Shown piece after piece: positions 52,075 through 61,513 of a stretch of DNA of 64,000 nt. Origin of the DNA: Haladaptatus salinisoli (GTDB taxonomy: Archaea; Halobacteriota; Halobacteria; Halobacteriales; Haladaptataceae). Positions within the stretch are counted from its first letter, which is position 1; each line of letters starts with the position of its first letter. The notes beneath the pieces are model-generated. The model saw only the letters and a program-made list of their open reading frames with translations. It was not told the DNA's origin and searched no databases. The stretch is taken from the NCBI RefSeq assembly GCF_020614375.1, contig NZ_CP085327.1, forward strand, positions 2,654,823 to 2,718,822. The letters run 5' to 3'. The translations under genes were made by a program, and so were the position numbers.

Positions 52075-52893
52075 CTACTCCAACTTCTCCGCCGCGTCCC
52101 GCTCGATGAGCGGCGCGGCGTTCTCGGCGGGCAGCGTCACCACGTCCTCGCTCGTGAGTTCGTACTCCCGTTCGTCCACGCCGAGTATCGAACCCACGTC
52201 GCGGGTGATGCGAACCATCGTCCGCTCGTCCGAGAGCGCCGGTTCGGTCGCGGCCGCCGTCTCGTCGGCGGTCGATTCCGCTTCGGGCGCTGCGTCCGGT
52301 TCCTCGCCCGCGGTCGGCTCCGGCGGTTCCGACGACTCCGGCGCTCTCGCGTCCGACGGTTCGGTGTCGCCCGCGACCGCCGCCGCTTCGTCCGTCGGTC
52401 GGTCGGCCGAGCGGTCTGCCGGGCGGTCGACGGAACCGGCCGCGTCCGACGCCGGTTCGGAATCGGTGGCGGTCGGTTCCGCCGCGTCCGAATCCGTCGC
52501 GGACACCTCCCCGGCGAGCACGTCGAGTACGGTGGATTTGTTCGTCTCGATGCGCCCCACGAGGTCGGCGAACAGCGTCTGCTCTTCGCTGGTCAATCCC
52601 TCCTCGTCCGCGGGAATTCCGGCGGCCGCGAGGCTCGCGCGCTTGACGACTTTCCCCACTCGTCGTTCGTACACGGCCTCGACGACCTCCTCCGCCGTCT
52701 GTATCTCGTCGGTCAGTCGATTGACCTCGGCGGAGTCGAACGGATCGTCGGCCCGTTCGGCGGCCCGCTCGCGCTCCTCGCGCAGGTCGCGGATGTACTC
52801 GCCCACGTCCGCGTAGAAGGATTCCCGCAGGTGCTGCAGGCTATCCTTCGAGCGCTCCTTGCTCTGAACGCTGCGGAGTTCGTCGAGGTTCAT
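52075..52893 (-). CDS. GINS complex subunit (Gins51/Gins15)
   Basis: A 272-residue subunit of the replicative CMG-like helicase complex. The N-terminal helical A domain (about 1-125, LDELRSVQSKERSKDSLQHL...) and the C-terminal beta B domain (about 225-272, MVRITRDVGSILGVDEREYE, VVTLPAENAAPLIERDAAEKL) are joined by a roughly 100-residue linker. The linker is rich in Asp, Glu, Ala, Ser and Thr with DRPADRSADRPTDE repeats and is surely disordered. The ATG overlaps the priS stop by four bases, so expression is coupled with primase. Confidence 0.9.
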   Translation of the reverse strand: MNLDELRSVQSKERSKDSLQHLRESFYADVGEYIRDLREERERAAERADDPFDSAEVNRLTDEIQTAEEVVEAVYERRVGKVVKRASLAAAGIPADEEGLTSEEQTLFADLVGRIETNKSTVLDVLAGEVSATDSDAAEPTATDSEPASDAAGSVDRPADRSADRPTDEAAAVAGDTEPSDARAPESSEPPEPTAGEEPDAAPEAESTADETAAATEPALSDERTMVRITRDVGSILGVDEREYELTSEDVVTLPAENAAPLIERDAAEKLE

Positions 52894-54062
52894 TCTTTCC
52901 CTTTTTCTGCCCGGCCACGCGCCATGAGGAAGATAGCGACGTACTCGGGAATCGTTACATTGCCTGCGGGAATGGTAAAGCTTTCGCCACCTAGTTCGAT
53001 TTTCGCCGCTTCCTCTAGTTCGATAGTCACGTCGTGTCTCGTGAACGTCTCCGGAATCGCGTCGACGAGCGGGTCGAAATCGGCGAGTTCGTCGCGCGGA
53101 ATTCGGGTCACTTCGAGACCGCTCCCGCCGTGGAGGCTCCCCGGGAGGCGGATGAGGCGGTGGGTGTCGGTCGTCACGGGTTCGTCCACCGCCGCGCTCT
53201 CCGCAGCGAACACCTCCGAGGCGACGATGCGCGCGAGCTGGTAGAACGCGGGATGCACGTCCACGTTCCCGCGTTCTATCTCCCGGCGGTTGTTCTTCGC
53301 CGCGTTGTACGCGCCCGTCGCTTTCCCCGTGCCGATGCCGTCGAACTCCTGCAGGCGTTCGAGGGCGTCCTCCTCTTCCATCGCCACGAGTTCGTCCACG
53401 AACGAGCGGAGGCGCGCGTGGACGCGCCCGCCCCAACCGCCGTCGGTCGGGAGGGTTCGCTTGTGCGTCGGGTTCTTGAGTCCGAGACCGGCGACCGCTT
53501 CGGATTCGACCAGCGAGTCGAACGCCACGTCCCTCGCCCGGACGTAGTCGACGACCTCCCGGCGGGCCTCCCGGTCCAGGTGCCGGACGCCCTCGTCCCG
53601 GACGTGGACGTGGTAGCCGCGCCCCCCGGAGAAGACGACCGTCGCGTCCTCGAAGCCGAAATCGCGGTCTAGTAAGTCGAGCAGGTCGAGCAGTTCGTCC
53701 TTACAGCGCGCCAGCATCTCGGCGTAGGTCGTCTCCGGCGTGACGCCGGGGAGGTGGTCGGCGTCCAAGTCGAACACGAGGTCGGCGCTCCGCCACCCCT
53801 TCGCGTCCATCGTGCCCGCGCCGGGGTCGTCGTACCGCCCCGCGGAGAAGTAGACGTGTCGCGGGCGTTCGCGTTCGAGGAACCCGCCGAGGTCGCCGAG
53901 GTCCAGCAGCGAGTTGTGCCGAACCATCGTCGTCCCGGGGCCGGCCGTCCAGGGGATGTAGCCCCACTCGCGCTCGTCCGCGCCGGGCGGGAGCGTCGGA
54001 TTCACCGCCCGGTAGTGGTCGCGGAACCTGCCTCGGAGATACGCTCGCGTCCGCTCTTCCAT
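52890..54062 (-). CDS. priS: DNA primase small (catalytic) subunit PriS
   Basis: A 390-residue AEP-fold primase that makes the RNA/DNA primers for replication. The catalytic DxD is in LVFDLDADHLPG, the third acid is probably in PETTYAEML or nearby, and the nucleotide-binding motif is FSGGRGYHVHV, the SGRGxH hallmark. Length is normal. The ATG is at 54060-54062 and GINS follows with an ATGA overlap. The large subunit PriL is not in the window. Confidence 0.95.
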   Translation of the reverse strand: MEERTRAYLRGRFRDHYRAVNPTLPPGADEREWGYIPWTAGPGTTMVRHNSLLDLGDLGGFLERERPRHVYFSAGRYDDPGAGTMDAKGWRSADLVFDLDADHLPGVTPETTYAEMLARCKDELLDLLDLLDRDFGFEDATVVFSGGRGYHVHVRDEGVRHLDREARREVVDYVRARDVAFDSLVESEAVAGLGLKNPTHKRTLPTDGGWGGRVHARLRSFVDELVAMEEEDALERLQEFDGIGTGKATGAYNAAKNNRREIERGNVDVHPAFYQLARIVASEVFAAESAAVDEPVTTDTHRLIRLPGSLHGGSGLEVTRIPRDELADFDPLVDAIPETFTRHDVTIELEEAAKIELGGESFTIPAGNVTIPEYVAIFLMARGRAEKGKE

Positions 54063-54200
54063 CGTCCGTGCATGAGACGGCGAACGATTAAAGCGTTGTT
54101 TCTTCGATTCAATCGACCGTTACGTCGGGAATATCCCGGGCGAGCGCCGGAGAAGGGTCGGGGACGAAGCGGAAACCGAGAGAAGAAATCCGAAGAGCGC

Positions 54201-54689
54201 TCACCCGCGCATGAAATCGGAGAGTCGCTTGGCGATACTCTCCTCCTCGCCCAATCGGAGGTAGTAGGCGTCGCCGCCGTCCTCGTAGTAGTTGTCGATT
54301 CGACGATCGACCTCGAAGCCGAGGTGGCGGTAGAACCGGAGGGCGTTCTCGTTCGTCGTCCGGGCGTGACAGGTCACGGACCTGTGGTTGTCGGCGACCC
54401 TCGCGACCAACCGCCGGCCGAACCCTTCGCCTCGGAAGGCGCTATCGACCGCGAGAAAGAGGATGTAACCGTCGCGTCGAACCGCCGCGAATCCGATGAG
54501 TTGTTCGCCGCCTTCCCCGTCCGTGACGTAGCAGTAGACGGTCGAGCGACGGTACGCGTCCGTGAAGAAGCCGCGTCGTTGTTTCAGCACGTCGTCCCGT
54601 TGCCGGATCCGCTCCTTCAGTTGCCACGCCTCCTCGACGTAGCGATTGTCGCCCGGCGCGACGACGCGCGTGTCGATATTTACGCTCAC
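54201..54689 (-). CDS. GNAT-family N-acetyltransferase
   Basis: A 162-residue acetyltransferase. Motif A for acetyl-CoA reads ILFLAVDSAFRGEGFGRRLV, and motif B lies in TTNENALRFYRHLGFEVDRR. It resembles RimI-like ribosomal or protein N-terminal acetyltransferases in size and in its final ALRFYRHLGF. It lies upstream of priS in the same direction with 138 bases between, so cotranscription is possible but not shown. Confidence 0.85.
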   Translation of the reverse strand: MSVNIDTRVVAPGDNRYVEEAWQLKERIRQRDDVLKQRRGFFTDAYRRSTVYCYVTDGEGGEQLIGFAAVRRDGYILFLAVDSAFRGEGFGRRLVARVADNHRSVTCHARTTNENALRFYRHLGFEVDRRIDNYYEDGGDAYYLRLGEEESIAKRLSDFMRG

Positions 54690-54793
54690 TGGATGGGAGT
54701 AGCAGACAGGTCAATATAATTCCACCGGCATACGCCCCGGTTGACACGACCGGTTTGGCAAGCCTGATACCCGTAGCGGGTGAGTACCGGACG

Positions 54794-55234
54794 ATGAACT
54801 TCGCGCTGCGCGACCACACCGCCGACGTCGCGGTCGAAGCCACGGGCGACTCGCTGGCCGCGGTCTTCGCCGCCGTCGCCGACGGGATGGCCGCGGCGAT
54901 GTGCGACGACGTTCCGGACGACGGCGAGCGATTCGATCTCGCGGTGCGCGCCGAGGGGCGGGAGGCGCTCCTCTTCGACTACCTCGACGAACTCATCTAC
55001 CAGCGCGACGTTCGCGCGGTGCTTCCCGTGGATAACGTCGCGAGCATCGACGAGGGGGGAGGCGACGAGCGAGGGAGCGGCGAACGGGAGGACGAGTGGG
55101 TTCTCTCCGGGAGCGCCCGCGGCGTTCCCCTCGCCGGCCTCGGCGCGCGGGAGATAAAGGCCGTGACATACTCCGAGATGGAAATCGAGGAAACACCGAA
55201 CGGGTGGCGGGCGTACGTCGTCTTCGACGTGTAA
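54794..55234 (+). CDS. Archease
   Basis: A 146-residue archease, the activator that helps RtcB bind GTP and form its guanylated intermediate. The N-terminal ALRDHTADVAVEATGDSLAAVF and the C-terminal segments LAGLGAREIKAVTYSEMEI and WRAYVVFDV are family hallmarks, and Asp residues for calcium lie in DHTAD. An acidic insertion (about 82-100, DEGGGDERGSGEREDE) is a haloarchaeal loop. It is followed 69 bases later by rtcB. Confidence 0.95.
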   Translation: MNFALRDHTADVAVEATGDSLAAVFAAVADGMAAAMCDDVPDDGERFDLAVRAEGREALLFDYLDELIYQRDVRAVLPVDNVASIDEGGGDERGSGEREDEWVLSGSARGVPLAGLGAREIKAVTYSEMEIEETPNGWRAYVVFDV

Positions 55235-55303
55235 ACCACTCACTCGCCTTCGACCGTCGCCCCACTCCGAAACGTCTTCGGAGTGCGCGCCGAACGTTCA
55301 CGT

Positions 55304-56761
55304 ATGAGTACGTACACCGCCGGAGACGTCACGCTCGAACGGGTTCGGGAGTACGTCTGGGAGATTCCGCAAGAAGACGGGATGGGGACGCCCGCCCGGG
55401 TGTTCGCCAGCGAGAAACTACTCGACCAGATAGCCGACGACAAGACGCTCCAGCAGTTGCGCAACGCGACCTACTTGCCGGGCGTGCAAAAGCACGCGCT
55501 CTGCATGCCCGACGGCCACCAGGGGTACGGCTTTCCGGTCGGCGGCGTGGCCGGAATCGACGTCGAGGAGGGGTGCATCTCCCCGGGGGCGGTCGGCTAC
55601 GACATCAACTGCGGCGTCAGGATGATGCGGACGAACCTCACCTACGACGACCTTCGGGGGCGGGAAGAAGAACTGGTGGACGCCCTCTTCGCCAACGTCC
55701 CGTCCGGTCTCGGCGGGGGCGGCGTCGTCGAGGGCGACGTCGCCGCCGTGGAAGACATCCTCGACAGGGGCGTCGCGTGGGCGCTGGACGAGGGGTACGC
55801 CGTCGAGGCCGACCTCGCCCACTGCGAGGACGAGGGCGTGCGGGAGGAGAGCGACCCGTCGAAGGTCTCGCAGAAGGCGAAAGACCGCGGAAAGAACCAG
55901 ATCGGCAGCCTCGGCAGCGGCAACCACTTCCTCGAAGTCCAGCGCGTGACGGACGTGTTTCGAGAGGACGTCGCGGAGGCGTACGGACTGGCGGAAGAGC
56001 AGATAGTCGTGCTCATCCACTGCGGGAGCCGCGGACTGGGCCACCAGGTCTGCACCGACTACCTGCGGAAGATCGAGAAGACCCACGCCGGACTGCTGTC
56101 GAAACTCCCCGACAAGGAACTCGCCGCCGCGCCCGCCGGGAGCCAACTCGCGGACGACTACTACCAGGCGATGGGGGCCGCCATCAACTTCGCGTGGGTG
56201 AACCGCCAACTCGTCATGCACCGAACGCGGCGGGTGTTCGAGCGCGTGTTCGGACGGTCGTGGCGGGAGATGGAGATGGAACTGCTGTACGACGTGGCGC
56301 ACAACATCGCCAAGAAGGAGACGCACGCGGTGGACGGGGACGACCGCGAGTTGTACGTCCACCGCAAGGGCGCGACGAGGGCGTTCCCGGCGGGCCATCC
56401 CGAGGTGCCCGGCGCGTACCTCGACGTGGGCCAGCCCATCATCATCCCCGGAAGCATGGGCGCGGGAAGCTACGTCCTCCGCGGGGGCGAGGAGTCGATG
56501 AACCTCAGCTTCGGCTCGACCGCCCACGGCGCAGGTCGCGTCATGAGCCGGACGCAGGCGAAAAACGACTACTGGGGCGGCGACGTGCGGGACGAACTCC
56601 AACAGGAGCACATCTACGTCAAAGCCCAGAGCGGCGCGACGGTCGCGGAGGAAGCCCCGGGCGTCTACAAGGACGTGGACGAAGTCGTGGCGGTGTCCGA
56701 CGCGCTCGGCATCGGCGACAAGGTGGCTCGGACGTACCCGGTGTGCAACATCAAGGGGTAA
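55304..56761 (+). CDS. rtcB: RtcB RNA ligase (tRNA-splicing)
   Basis: This 485-residue ligase joins 2',3'-cyclic phosphate and 5'-OH ends of spliced tRNA exons. The metal-binding Cys is in YDINCGVRMMRT, histidine ligands lie in GNHFLEVQ and VLIHCGSRGLGHQV, and the guanylated His is in VHRKGATRAFPAG. No intein interrupts it. The ATG at 55304 is 69 bases after archease, and the pair is a recurrent archaeal operon. Haloarchaea splice introns from tRNA-Trp and tRNA-Met, the natural substrates. Confidence 0.97.
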   Translation: MSTYTAGDVTLERVREYVWEIPQEDGMGTPARVFASEKLLDQIADDKTLQQLRNATYLPGVQKHALCMPDGHQGYGFPVGGVAGIDVEEGCISPGAVGYDINCGVRMMRTNLTYDDLRGREEELVDALFANVPSGLGGGGVVEGDVAAVEDILDRGVAWALDEGYAVEADLAHCEDEGVREESDPSKVSQKAKDRGKNQIGSLGSGNHFLEVQRVTDVFREDVAEAYGLAEEQIVVLIHCGSRGLGHQVCTDYLRKIEKTHAGLLSKLPDKELAAAPAGSQLADDYYQAMGAAINFAWVNRQLVMHRTRRVFERVFGRSWREMEMELLYDVAHNIAKKETHAVDGDDRELYVHRKGATRAFPAGHPEVPGAYLDVGQPIIIPGSMGAGSYVLRGGEESMNLSFGSTAHGAGRVMSRTQAKNDYWGGDVRDELQQEHIYVKAQSGATVAEEAPGVYKDVDEVVAVSDALGIGDKVARTYPVCNIKG

Positions 56762-56771
56762 CTCAAACGTC

Positions 56772-56776
56772 CTTTT
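56772..56776 (+). terminator. T-tract after rtcB
   Basis: CTTTTTAC begins ten bases after the rtcB stop, and another T run (CTTTTGA) follows within 20 bases. This is consistent with archaeal U-tract termination of the archease-rtcB transcript. Confidence 0.4.
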
Positions 56777-56819
56777 TACTAATCAGAATCTTTTGATACT
56801 ACTGCGCCGAACGGAAGGT

Positions 56820-57359
56820 ATGCAACGACGAGCGGTGCTCGGCGCACTCGCGGCGAGCGCCACCGCCGGGTGTCTCGGCGGCGTCCTCGACATCGCCTCG
56901 GACGGGGCGCGGCTTTCCCTCGAGACCGACCCGGTGCCCGACGGGTTACCGGCGACGCTCTCCGCGGAACTCGTTTCGACGGCGACGCCGGAGCATCCGC
57001 CTCGCCTCCGAGTCGGATTCGAATGCACCGCCGACGAACCGCGGACGTTTCGGTTCAGTTACCCCGGTCCGTTCGCCGATGCGGTGAGCACGGCGACGGA
57101 CGGTTCGAGACTCGTGTTCGAGTACGAGACGGAGTCGAACGACAGGCGCGATGGCTGCTGGCGGAGTACCGGTTCCGGCGGCTGGGGGGCGGTCGAGCGC
57201 CGGACGCTCGTCCCCGGCGAGCGAACGGGCATCGAGTGGTCGGTGTTGAATCACTCGGGAAACGAGTCGTGCTTCCCGCCGGGCCGGTATCGGTTCGAAG
57301 ACCGGTACGGCGTCGACGGCGAGACCTACGAGTGGGGATTCCGCCTTCGGATACGGTGA
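56820..57359 (+). CDS. Tat-exported lipoprotein
   Basis: A 179-residue protein with the signal MQRRAVLGALAASATAGC: twin arginines at 3-4, a short hydrophobic core and a TAGC lipobox, as in most haloarchaeal lipoproteins exported folded by the Tat route. The mature part is beta-rich (LSLETDPVPDGLPATLSAEL, RLVFEYETESNDRR, GERTGIEWSVLNHSG) like a small immunoglobulin-type sandwich. Cys residues (FECTAD, GCWRS, ESCFPPG) could form disulfides. The role is unknown. Confidence 0.72.
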   Translation: MQRRAVLGALAASATAGCLGGVLDIASDGARLSLETDPVPDGLPATLSAELVSTATPEHPPRLRVGFECTADEPRTFRFSYPGPFADAVSTATDGSRLVFEYETESNDRRDGCWRSTGSGGWGAVERRTLVPGERTGIEWSVLNHSGNESCFPPGRYRFEDRYGVDGETYEWGFRLRIR

Positions 57360-57375
57360 GTCCGCTGCGAGTGCG

Positions 57376-57681
57376 CTACGTTCGAAAGTCGAAGTTCGGC
57401 GCGTCCTCCGGCCGAAGCGGAACCTGCGGGTCGAGTTCCTGTCCGCGGTCGAACTTCACGAAGTTGAGGTAGTACAACTCGCCGCAGCCATCGCCGTCGG
57501 TCTCGGCGGCCCCGCAGACGATTTCGACGCCGTCGGCCGCTTCGAACTCGTCGTAGGCGTTGGCGTACTCCCATCCGTCCAGCGGGTCGGCGGTCACCGA
57601 CTTGTCGGCGAGACGGGCGTCGCGCTCCAACGTTGCGATAGCGCCGCAGTGAGGGCAGTGGTAGCGGACGGGAACGGTCAT
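57376..57681 (-). CDS. Zinc-finger hypothetical protein
   Basis: A 101-residue protein beginning MTVPVRYHCPHCGAIATLER, a CPHC knuckle near the N-terminus. A second cysteine pair sits near residues 56-66 (IVCGAAETDGDGCGELYYLN). A zinc ribbon is likely. The ATG at 57679-57681 is taken because the upstream in-frame extension is shadow-like. It converges with the lipoprotein gene, with 16 bases between stops. Confidence 0.7.
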   Translation of the reverse strand: MTVPVRYHCPHCGAIATLERDARLADKSVTADPLDGWEYANAYDEFEAADGVEIVCGAAETDGDGCGELYYLNFVKFDRGQELDPQVPLRPEDAPNFDFRT

Positions 57682-57799
57682 GGACGAACGTTGGTGCTCC
57701 GCGGACGTAAACCGCTCGTCGGGTCCCGTCCGCGGGTCCGCCGTCGACGCTCGGGGGTCGGCGTTCACGCCCCGTAACGACCGCCGGACGGAGCTATCG

Positions 57800-60700
57800 T
57801 CACCGCGTTCCGAAGTTCGGGATACCGTTCCGGTCGGCGTCGCCGCCGTCCGCTCCGAGGTGACGGTTCCGTTCGATAACGCGCACCCACGGGTGCTCGG
57901 CGATCCGCCGCATCTCGGCGACGGCGGCGGTGTCGTTCGCGGCGGCCGCGATGTCGTCGGCGAGCGCCAGCGAGCGTTCCTCGATTCGACCCGTGACGGA
58001 GCGTTCGGCCGAATCGGACGGATTCACGCGGTTCGCGAACCAGGCGTCGTAGTCGATACCGGCGTCGGCCAGCCGCTCCGTCAGCAGCGACACCAGTCGC
58101 GTCTCCAGTTTTCGTTCGCCGTCCAAGTCGCGGAGATAGAGTTCGTAGCACGCGGCGGCCGCGACGCTGTCGAGGACGTCGCGTCTCTCCGTCGCGTTCG
58201 CGCGGGTGGCGTCGTTCGCACGGACCCGCGTGATGGAGAGGAGATGGTAAAGGGTCTCCAGCGCGGCGGTTTCCGCGTCCGATATCGAGTTCGGCAGTAC
58301 GAGACTTCGAAGGAAGTGTTCGTCGAGGTGCATGTCGCGGATCGCCCGGTTGTAGACGAGGACGTACGTGAACCAGTTCACGATGGGCGAGTTGAGCAGT
58401 AGCGCCATCACGGCGTTCGACGGCGCGTCGTCGTCGTTCACGACGATGTTCGTGACGGTCTCGAAGGTGAACGAATCGGAGGGGTCGTACGCGGCGGCGA
58501 TTTTGATGTGGTCGTACGGATTCCGAACGTGCGCGATCAGGTTTTGGGCGACCACCTTCGGCCGTGCCATCCGCGTTCGAGCGCTCGCCGTCACGTTGCT
58601 CTCGTCCACGCGATCGGAGGCCTGCTTCGTGAAGTACCGCTGTACCTCCTTCCCTCGAAGCGCGATCGGTTCGGTCGGGTCGTCCGTCGCGTATCGACGC
58701 CCGATTCCGCGGCCGACGTCGATGTCGAAGTCGCCGAACCGTGGCAACGCCGATTCGCACAGCTCCTCCGCGACGTCGCGCTCGGCCGGCGACACGTTCA
58801 CCGGAATCGTGCCGAGGCGGTCGGCGAACGGCTTTTTCGCGTCCGCCACGTCGTCCGGGTACGTTTCGCCTTCCGGGAGCGCACCGCACTCGTAGCTGTC
58901 CGCGCCGACCGCGTCGTGCGACAGGTGAATCGTCGCTTGCTCGTGCCGAACGTTTCGAAACGCCGTCCCCAAATCGAGCGCCCGAGCGAGCTTCGGTCGG
59001 CAGAACGCGCGGTAGTCCCGCCACGTCGAACTGTACGTCCCCGCCTTCGGGACGACGAAACTCAACTCTCCGTCGGTGAGCTCCCAGCCGCGCTCGGTGA
59101 ACATCTTCGCCACCTCGCGGTCGCCCTTGATGAGGTCGTAGGCGTCCTCCAGAATTCGTTTCTGAGCGCCGCGGAGGGCGCTTCCGTGCGGCGGATTGCC
59201 GATCACGACGTCGAAGTAGACGCCCTCGCTCGGCGCGTACGATTCCGGAAACTCGAACGACCAGTGGAACGGTTCGAGCGTCTCGATATCGCTCTTCAGG
59301 AGCGGACGTTCGAGGCTGACGGTTCCACGGTCCGCCATCAGTTCGAACACCGCTTCGAGGGCGGACGGACTCGCCTCGCGGGCGTCCTCGTGGTACGCGG
59401 TCGTTTTCCAGTTCCGCTGTTCGCGGAAGCCGCGCTCGGATACGAAGTCGCGTTCCTCGTCCCCCATGGCGCCGTCGAAATCGAGGTTGAGCTTCACGCG
59501 CCCCTCCACTTCGTCCGCGATTTCGAGGTACTCGTCGAAGCTCGCGACGTCCTGCTCGACGCGAACGTCGCGGTTTTCCGCGTACGCGCCGGTGAGCTTC
59601 TCGTTCAGCAGCGCTCGTTCTTCGAGCAGGCGTCGGCGGACTTCCTCGGCCGCGGCACCGTGCGTTCGCCGGTACTCGGCGACGTCGCTCCGGTACCGCT
59701 CGACCGCTTCGGCGTACTCGATTCGCTCGCCGTCGATCCAGTCGAACTCCTCGGACTCGAGGAGCGAGCGCACGTTCCCGCCCGCCGCGCCGATGAGGCT
59801 GTTCCCCTGACGGACGTTGAAATCGACGTTCGGAAGCGGTTCGATCGTCGGATTCTCACCGGTCGGGTCGACGGTCGTCGCGCTGACGAGCCACAGCCAC
59901 AGTCGGAGCCCGCAGATTTCGGTCGCGCCGTCGAGCAGGTCGACGCCGTGGAGCGCGTTTTCGACGATGCTCCGCCTGATTCGATACTCGTCCGGCGTCG
60001 CGTCCCGGCTGCACTTGATTCGCCAGTCCTCCAGAACGTCACCGACCGACCGGAGGAACGCACCGCTCCCCACGCTGGGGTCGAGCACGGTCAGGTCGGC
60101 CAGCACGCCGTCCAGCCGTTCGAGCGTGACGCCTTCCGGATTCTCCGCCTCCGGATCCAACGCTCGCTCGAAGTACTCCGCCGCCCCGGGAAACGTCTCC
60201 CCGTCGATTCCGTGCTCGCGCACCAGGAGGTTCGTGACGCGCGCCCAGAGCGCCTCCCTCGCGTTCTCCGTGGCGACGTAGTCGGGCGTGTAGTACGCCC
60301 CGACCCTCCTGTTCCCCCGCAGCAGTTGCTCGCCGTCGTCCGTGATGTCGAGTTCGTCCAACTCGTCGAGCGTCATCCGCTCTGCGTCCGAGAGTTCGCT
60401 GATCGTGATGACGAACTTCTCGTACATGTGACCCAGGACCGCCGGAGAGAGCTTGTTCGCGGAGCTTCGACCGCCGGTCGCAACGACCGCACTCCCCTCG
60501 TCTCCCGCGTCCGGGTAGTCGTCGACGAGCCAGTCGTAACCGTTGAGTTCGTCGACCAAGCGACGCCAGTCGAAGCCGGTCGCGTCCAAATCGCGCTCGG
60601 AGACGGTCCCGTCTGTCGTCGGTATCCGTCGTTCGCGGAACAACCCGCCGTTCAGGTACGGAACGAAGACGGAGACGGAGTCAGTGACGGGGTACTCGTT

Positions 60701-61384
60701 CACATCCTCGCTGTTGAGATACTCGAAGAACACGTCGTTCAGAAAATCGCCGAACTCGGTGGACTCCTCCAGTCGGAGGAACGTCTCCTCGGCATCCAAC
60801 TCCGTCCGTCGGTTCGCGTCGTCTATCGCGTGGATGACGTTCTTCTCGACGAGAAAGTAACTGAAGACGAGGCGGTCGATGGTCCGTTGCGCCGCCAGCA
60901 GTTTCTCCCGGTCGGACACTTCGTCGCCGGTCGGGGCGTCGTACGCGCGCGCCAAGTCGAGGCGGACGTCCCAGAGACGGCGGTAGAATCGGTCGACGAC
61001 CGCCCGGATGTCGAACAGGTCGTCGAGTCCGGCGTCGACGGTTTGGAGTTTCGACCGGTCGTGCGATATCGCGTCGTCCGACCGGGCGAGCGACCGGTCG
61101 AAAACGAACGACCTGTTCTCGCCGTGCGTTCGATAGACGGCGACGCGCGCGTCGTCCGCGTTCCAGAACCAGTAGTACTCGAAGTTCCGAGTGCGCCGCA
61201 GCTCTTTCACCACGTCCGAATGCGTCTCCGGGTCGACGTCCTCGAAGTAGGCGAGACGACTTCGGGGGTCGACGGCGAACGGAATCGATTCGCCGTCGAC
61301 CGCGGTCGAGTCGGAGCCTTCCCGCGAGAAGTATCCCTTCTCCTCGAGGAAAGCGCGGTCGTAAGCCGCCGCGGCGTCGGTCAT
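57800..61384 (-). CDS. Eco57I-type adenine methyltransferase / Type IIG-like R-M protein
   Basis: A 1194-residue protein with the layout of fused Type IIG restriction-methylation enzymes. An N-terminal region (1-350) contains SVFVPYLNGGLFRERR. Motif X is RVGAYYTPDYV (360-370), motif I VLDPSVGSGAFL (433-444), and motif IV VIGNPPHG (728-734). A C-terminal region resembles target-recognition domains. Motif IV normally reads NPPY/F; here His replaces the aromatic residue. No clear PD-ExK nuclease motif is seen, so it may be a methyltransferase only, a phage-defence protein, or degenerate. No partner gene is adjacent. Confidence 0.83.
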   Translation of the reverse strand: MTDAAAAYDRAFLEEKGYFSREGSDSTAVDGESIPFAVDPRSRLAYFEDVDPETHSDVVKELRRTRNFEYYWFWNADDARVAVYRTHGENRSFVFDRSLARSDDAISHDRSKLQTVDAGLDDLFDIRAVVDRFYRRLWDVRLDLARAYDAPTGDEVSDREKLLAAQRTIDRLVFSYFLVEKNVIHAIDDANRRTELDAEETFLRLEESTEFGDFLNDVFFEYLNSEDVNEYPVTDSVSVFVPYLNGGLFRERRIPTTDGTVSERDLDATGFDWRRLVDELNGYDWLVDDYPDAGDEGSAVVATGGRSSANKLSPAVLGHMYEKFVITISELSDAERMTLDELDELDITDDGEQLLRGNRRVGAYYTPDYVATENAREALWARVTNLLVREHGIDGETFPGAAEYFERALDPEAENPEGVTLERLDGVLADLTVLDPSVGSGAFLRSVGDVLEDWRIKCSRDATPDEYRIRRSIVENALHGVDLLDGATEICGLRLWLWLVSATTVDPTGENPTIEPLPNVDFNVRQGNSLIGAAGGNVRSLLESEEFDWIDGERIEYAEAVERYRSDVAEYRRTHGAAAEEVRRRLLEERALLNEKLTGAYAENRDVRVEQDVASFDEYLEIADEVEGRVKLNLDFDGAMGDEERDFVSERGFREQRNWKTTAYHEDAREASPSALEAVFELMADRGTVSLERPLLKSDIETLEPFHWSFEFPESYAPSEGVYFDVVIGNPPHGSALRGAQKRILEDAYDLIKGDREVAKMFTERGWELTDGELSFVVPKAGTYSSTWRDYRAFCRPKLARALDLGTAFRNVRHEQATIHLSHDAVGADSYECGALPEGETYPDDVADAKKPFADRLGTIPVNVSPAERDVAEELCESALPRFGDFDIDVGRGIGRRYATDDPTEPIALRGKEVQRYFTKQASDRVDESNVTASARTRMARPKVVAQNLIAHVRNPYDHIKIAAAYDPSDSFTFETVTNIVVNDDDAPSNAVMALLLNSPIVNWFTYVLVYNRAIRDMHLDEHFLRSLVLPNSISDAETAALETLYHLLSITRVRANDATRANATERRDVLDSVAAAACYELYLRDLDGERKLETRLVSLLTERLADAGIDYDAWFANRVNPSDSAERSVTGRIEERSLALADDIAAAANDTAAVAEMRRIAEHPWVRVIERNRHLGADGGDADRNGIPNFGTR

Positions 61385-61513
61385 TGTCCATCCAGGTTAC
61401 GGGTGCCGATTCAAAATAACTACCCCCCGAGGGGTGTCGGGCGGACCCCGCCCGCGAACCGTCCGAATCGGAAACCCAGAACAATCTTGTATCCCGACGA
61501 ACTCCGTTAGCGC

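Noticed and set aside
52261-52470. Short tandem repeats or a CRISPR-like array
   Set aside because: The repetitive look comes from the low-complexity Asp/Pro/Ala/Ser linker of the GINS gene; no regular spacer-repeat pattern.
58508-61510. 1000-residue rightward open frame opposite the R-M-like gene
   Set aside because: Arg/Val-rich antisense frame typical of GC-rich genomes, with no motif. The leftward frame has motifs X, I and IV.
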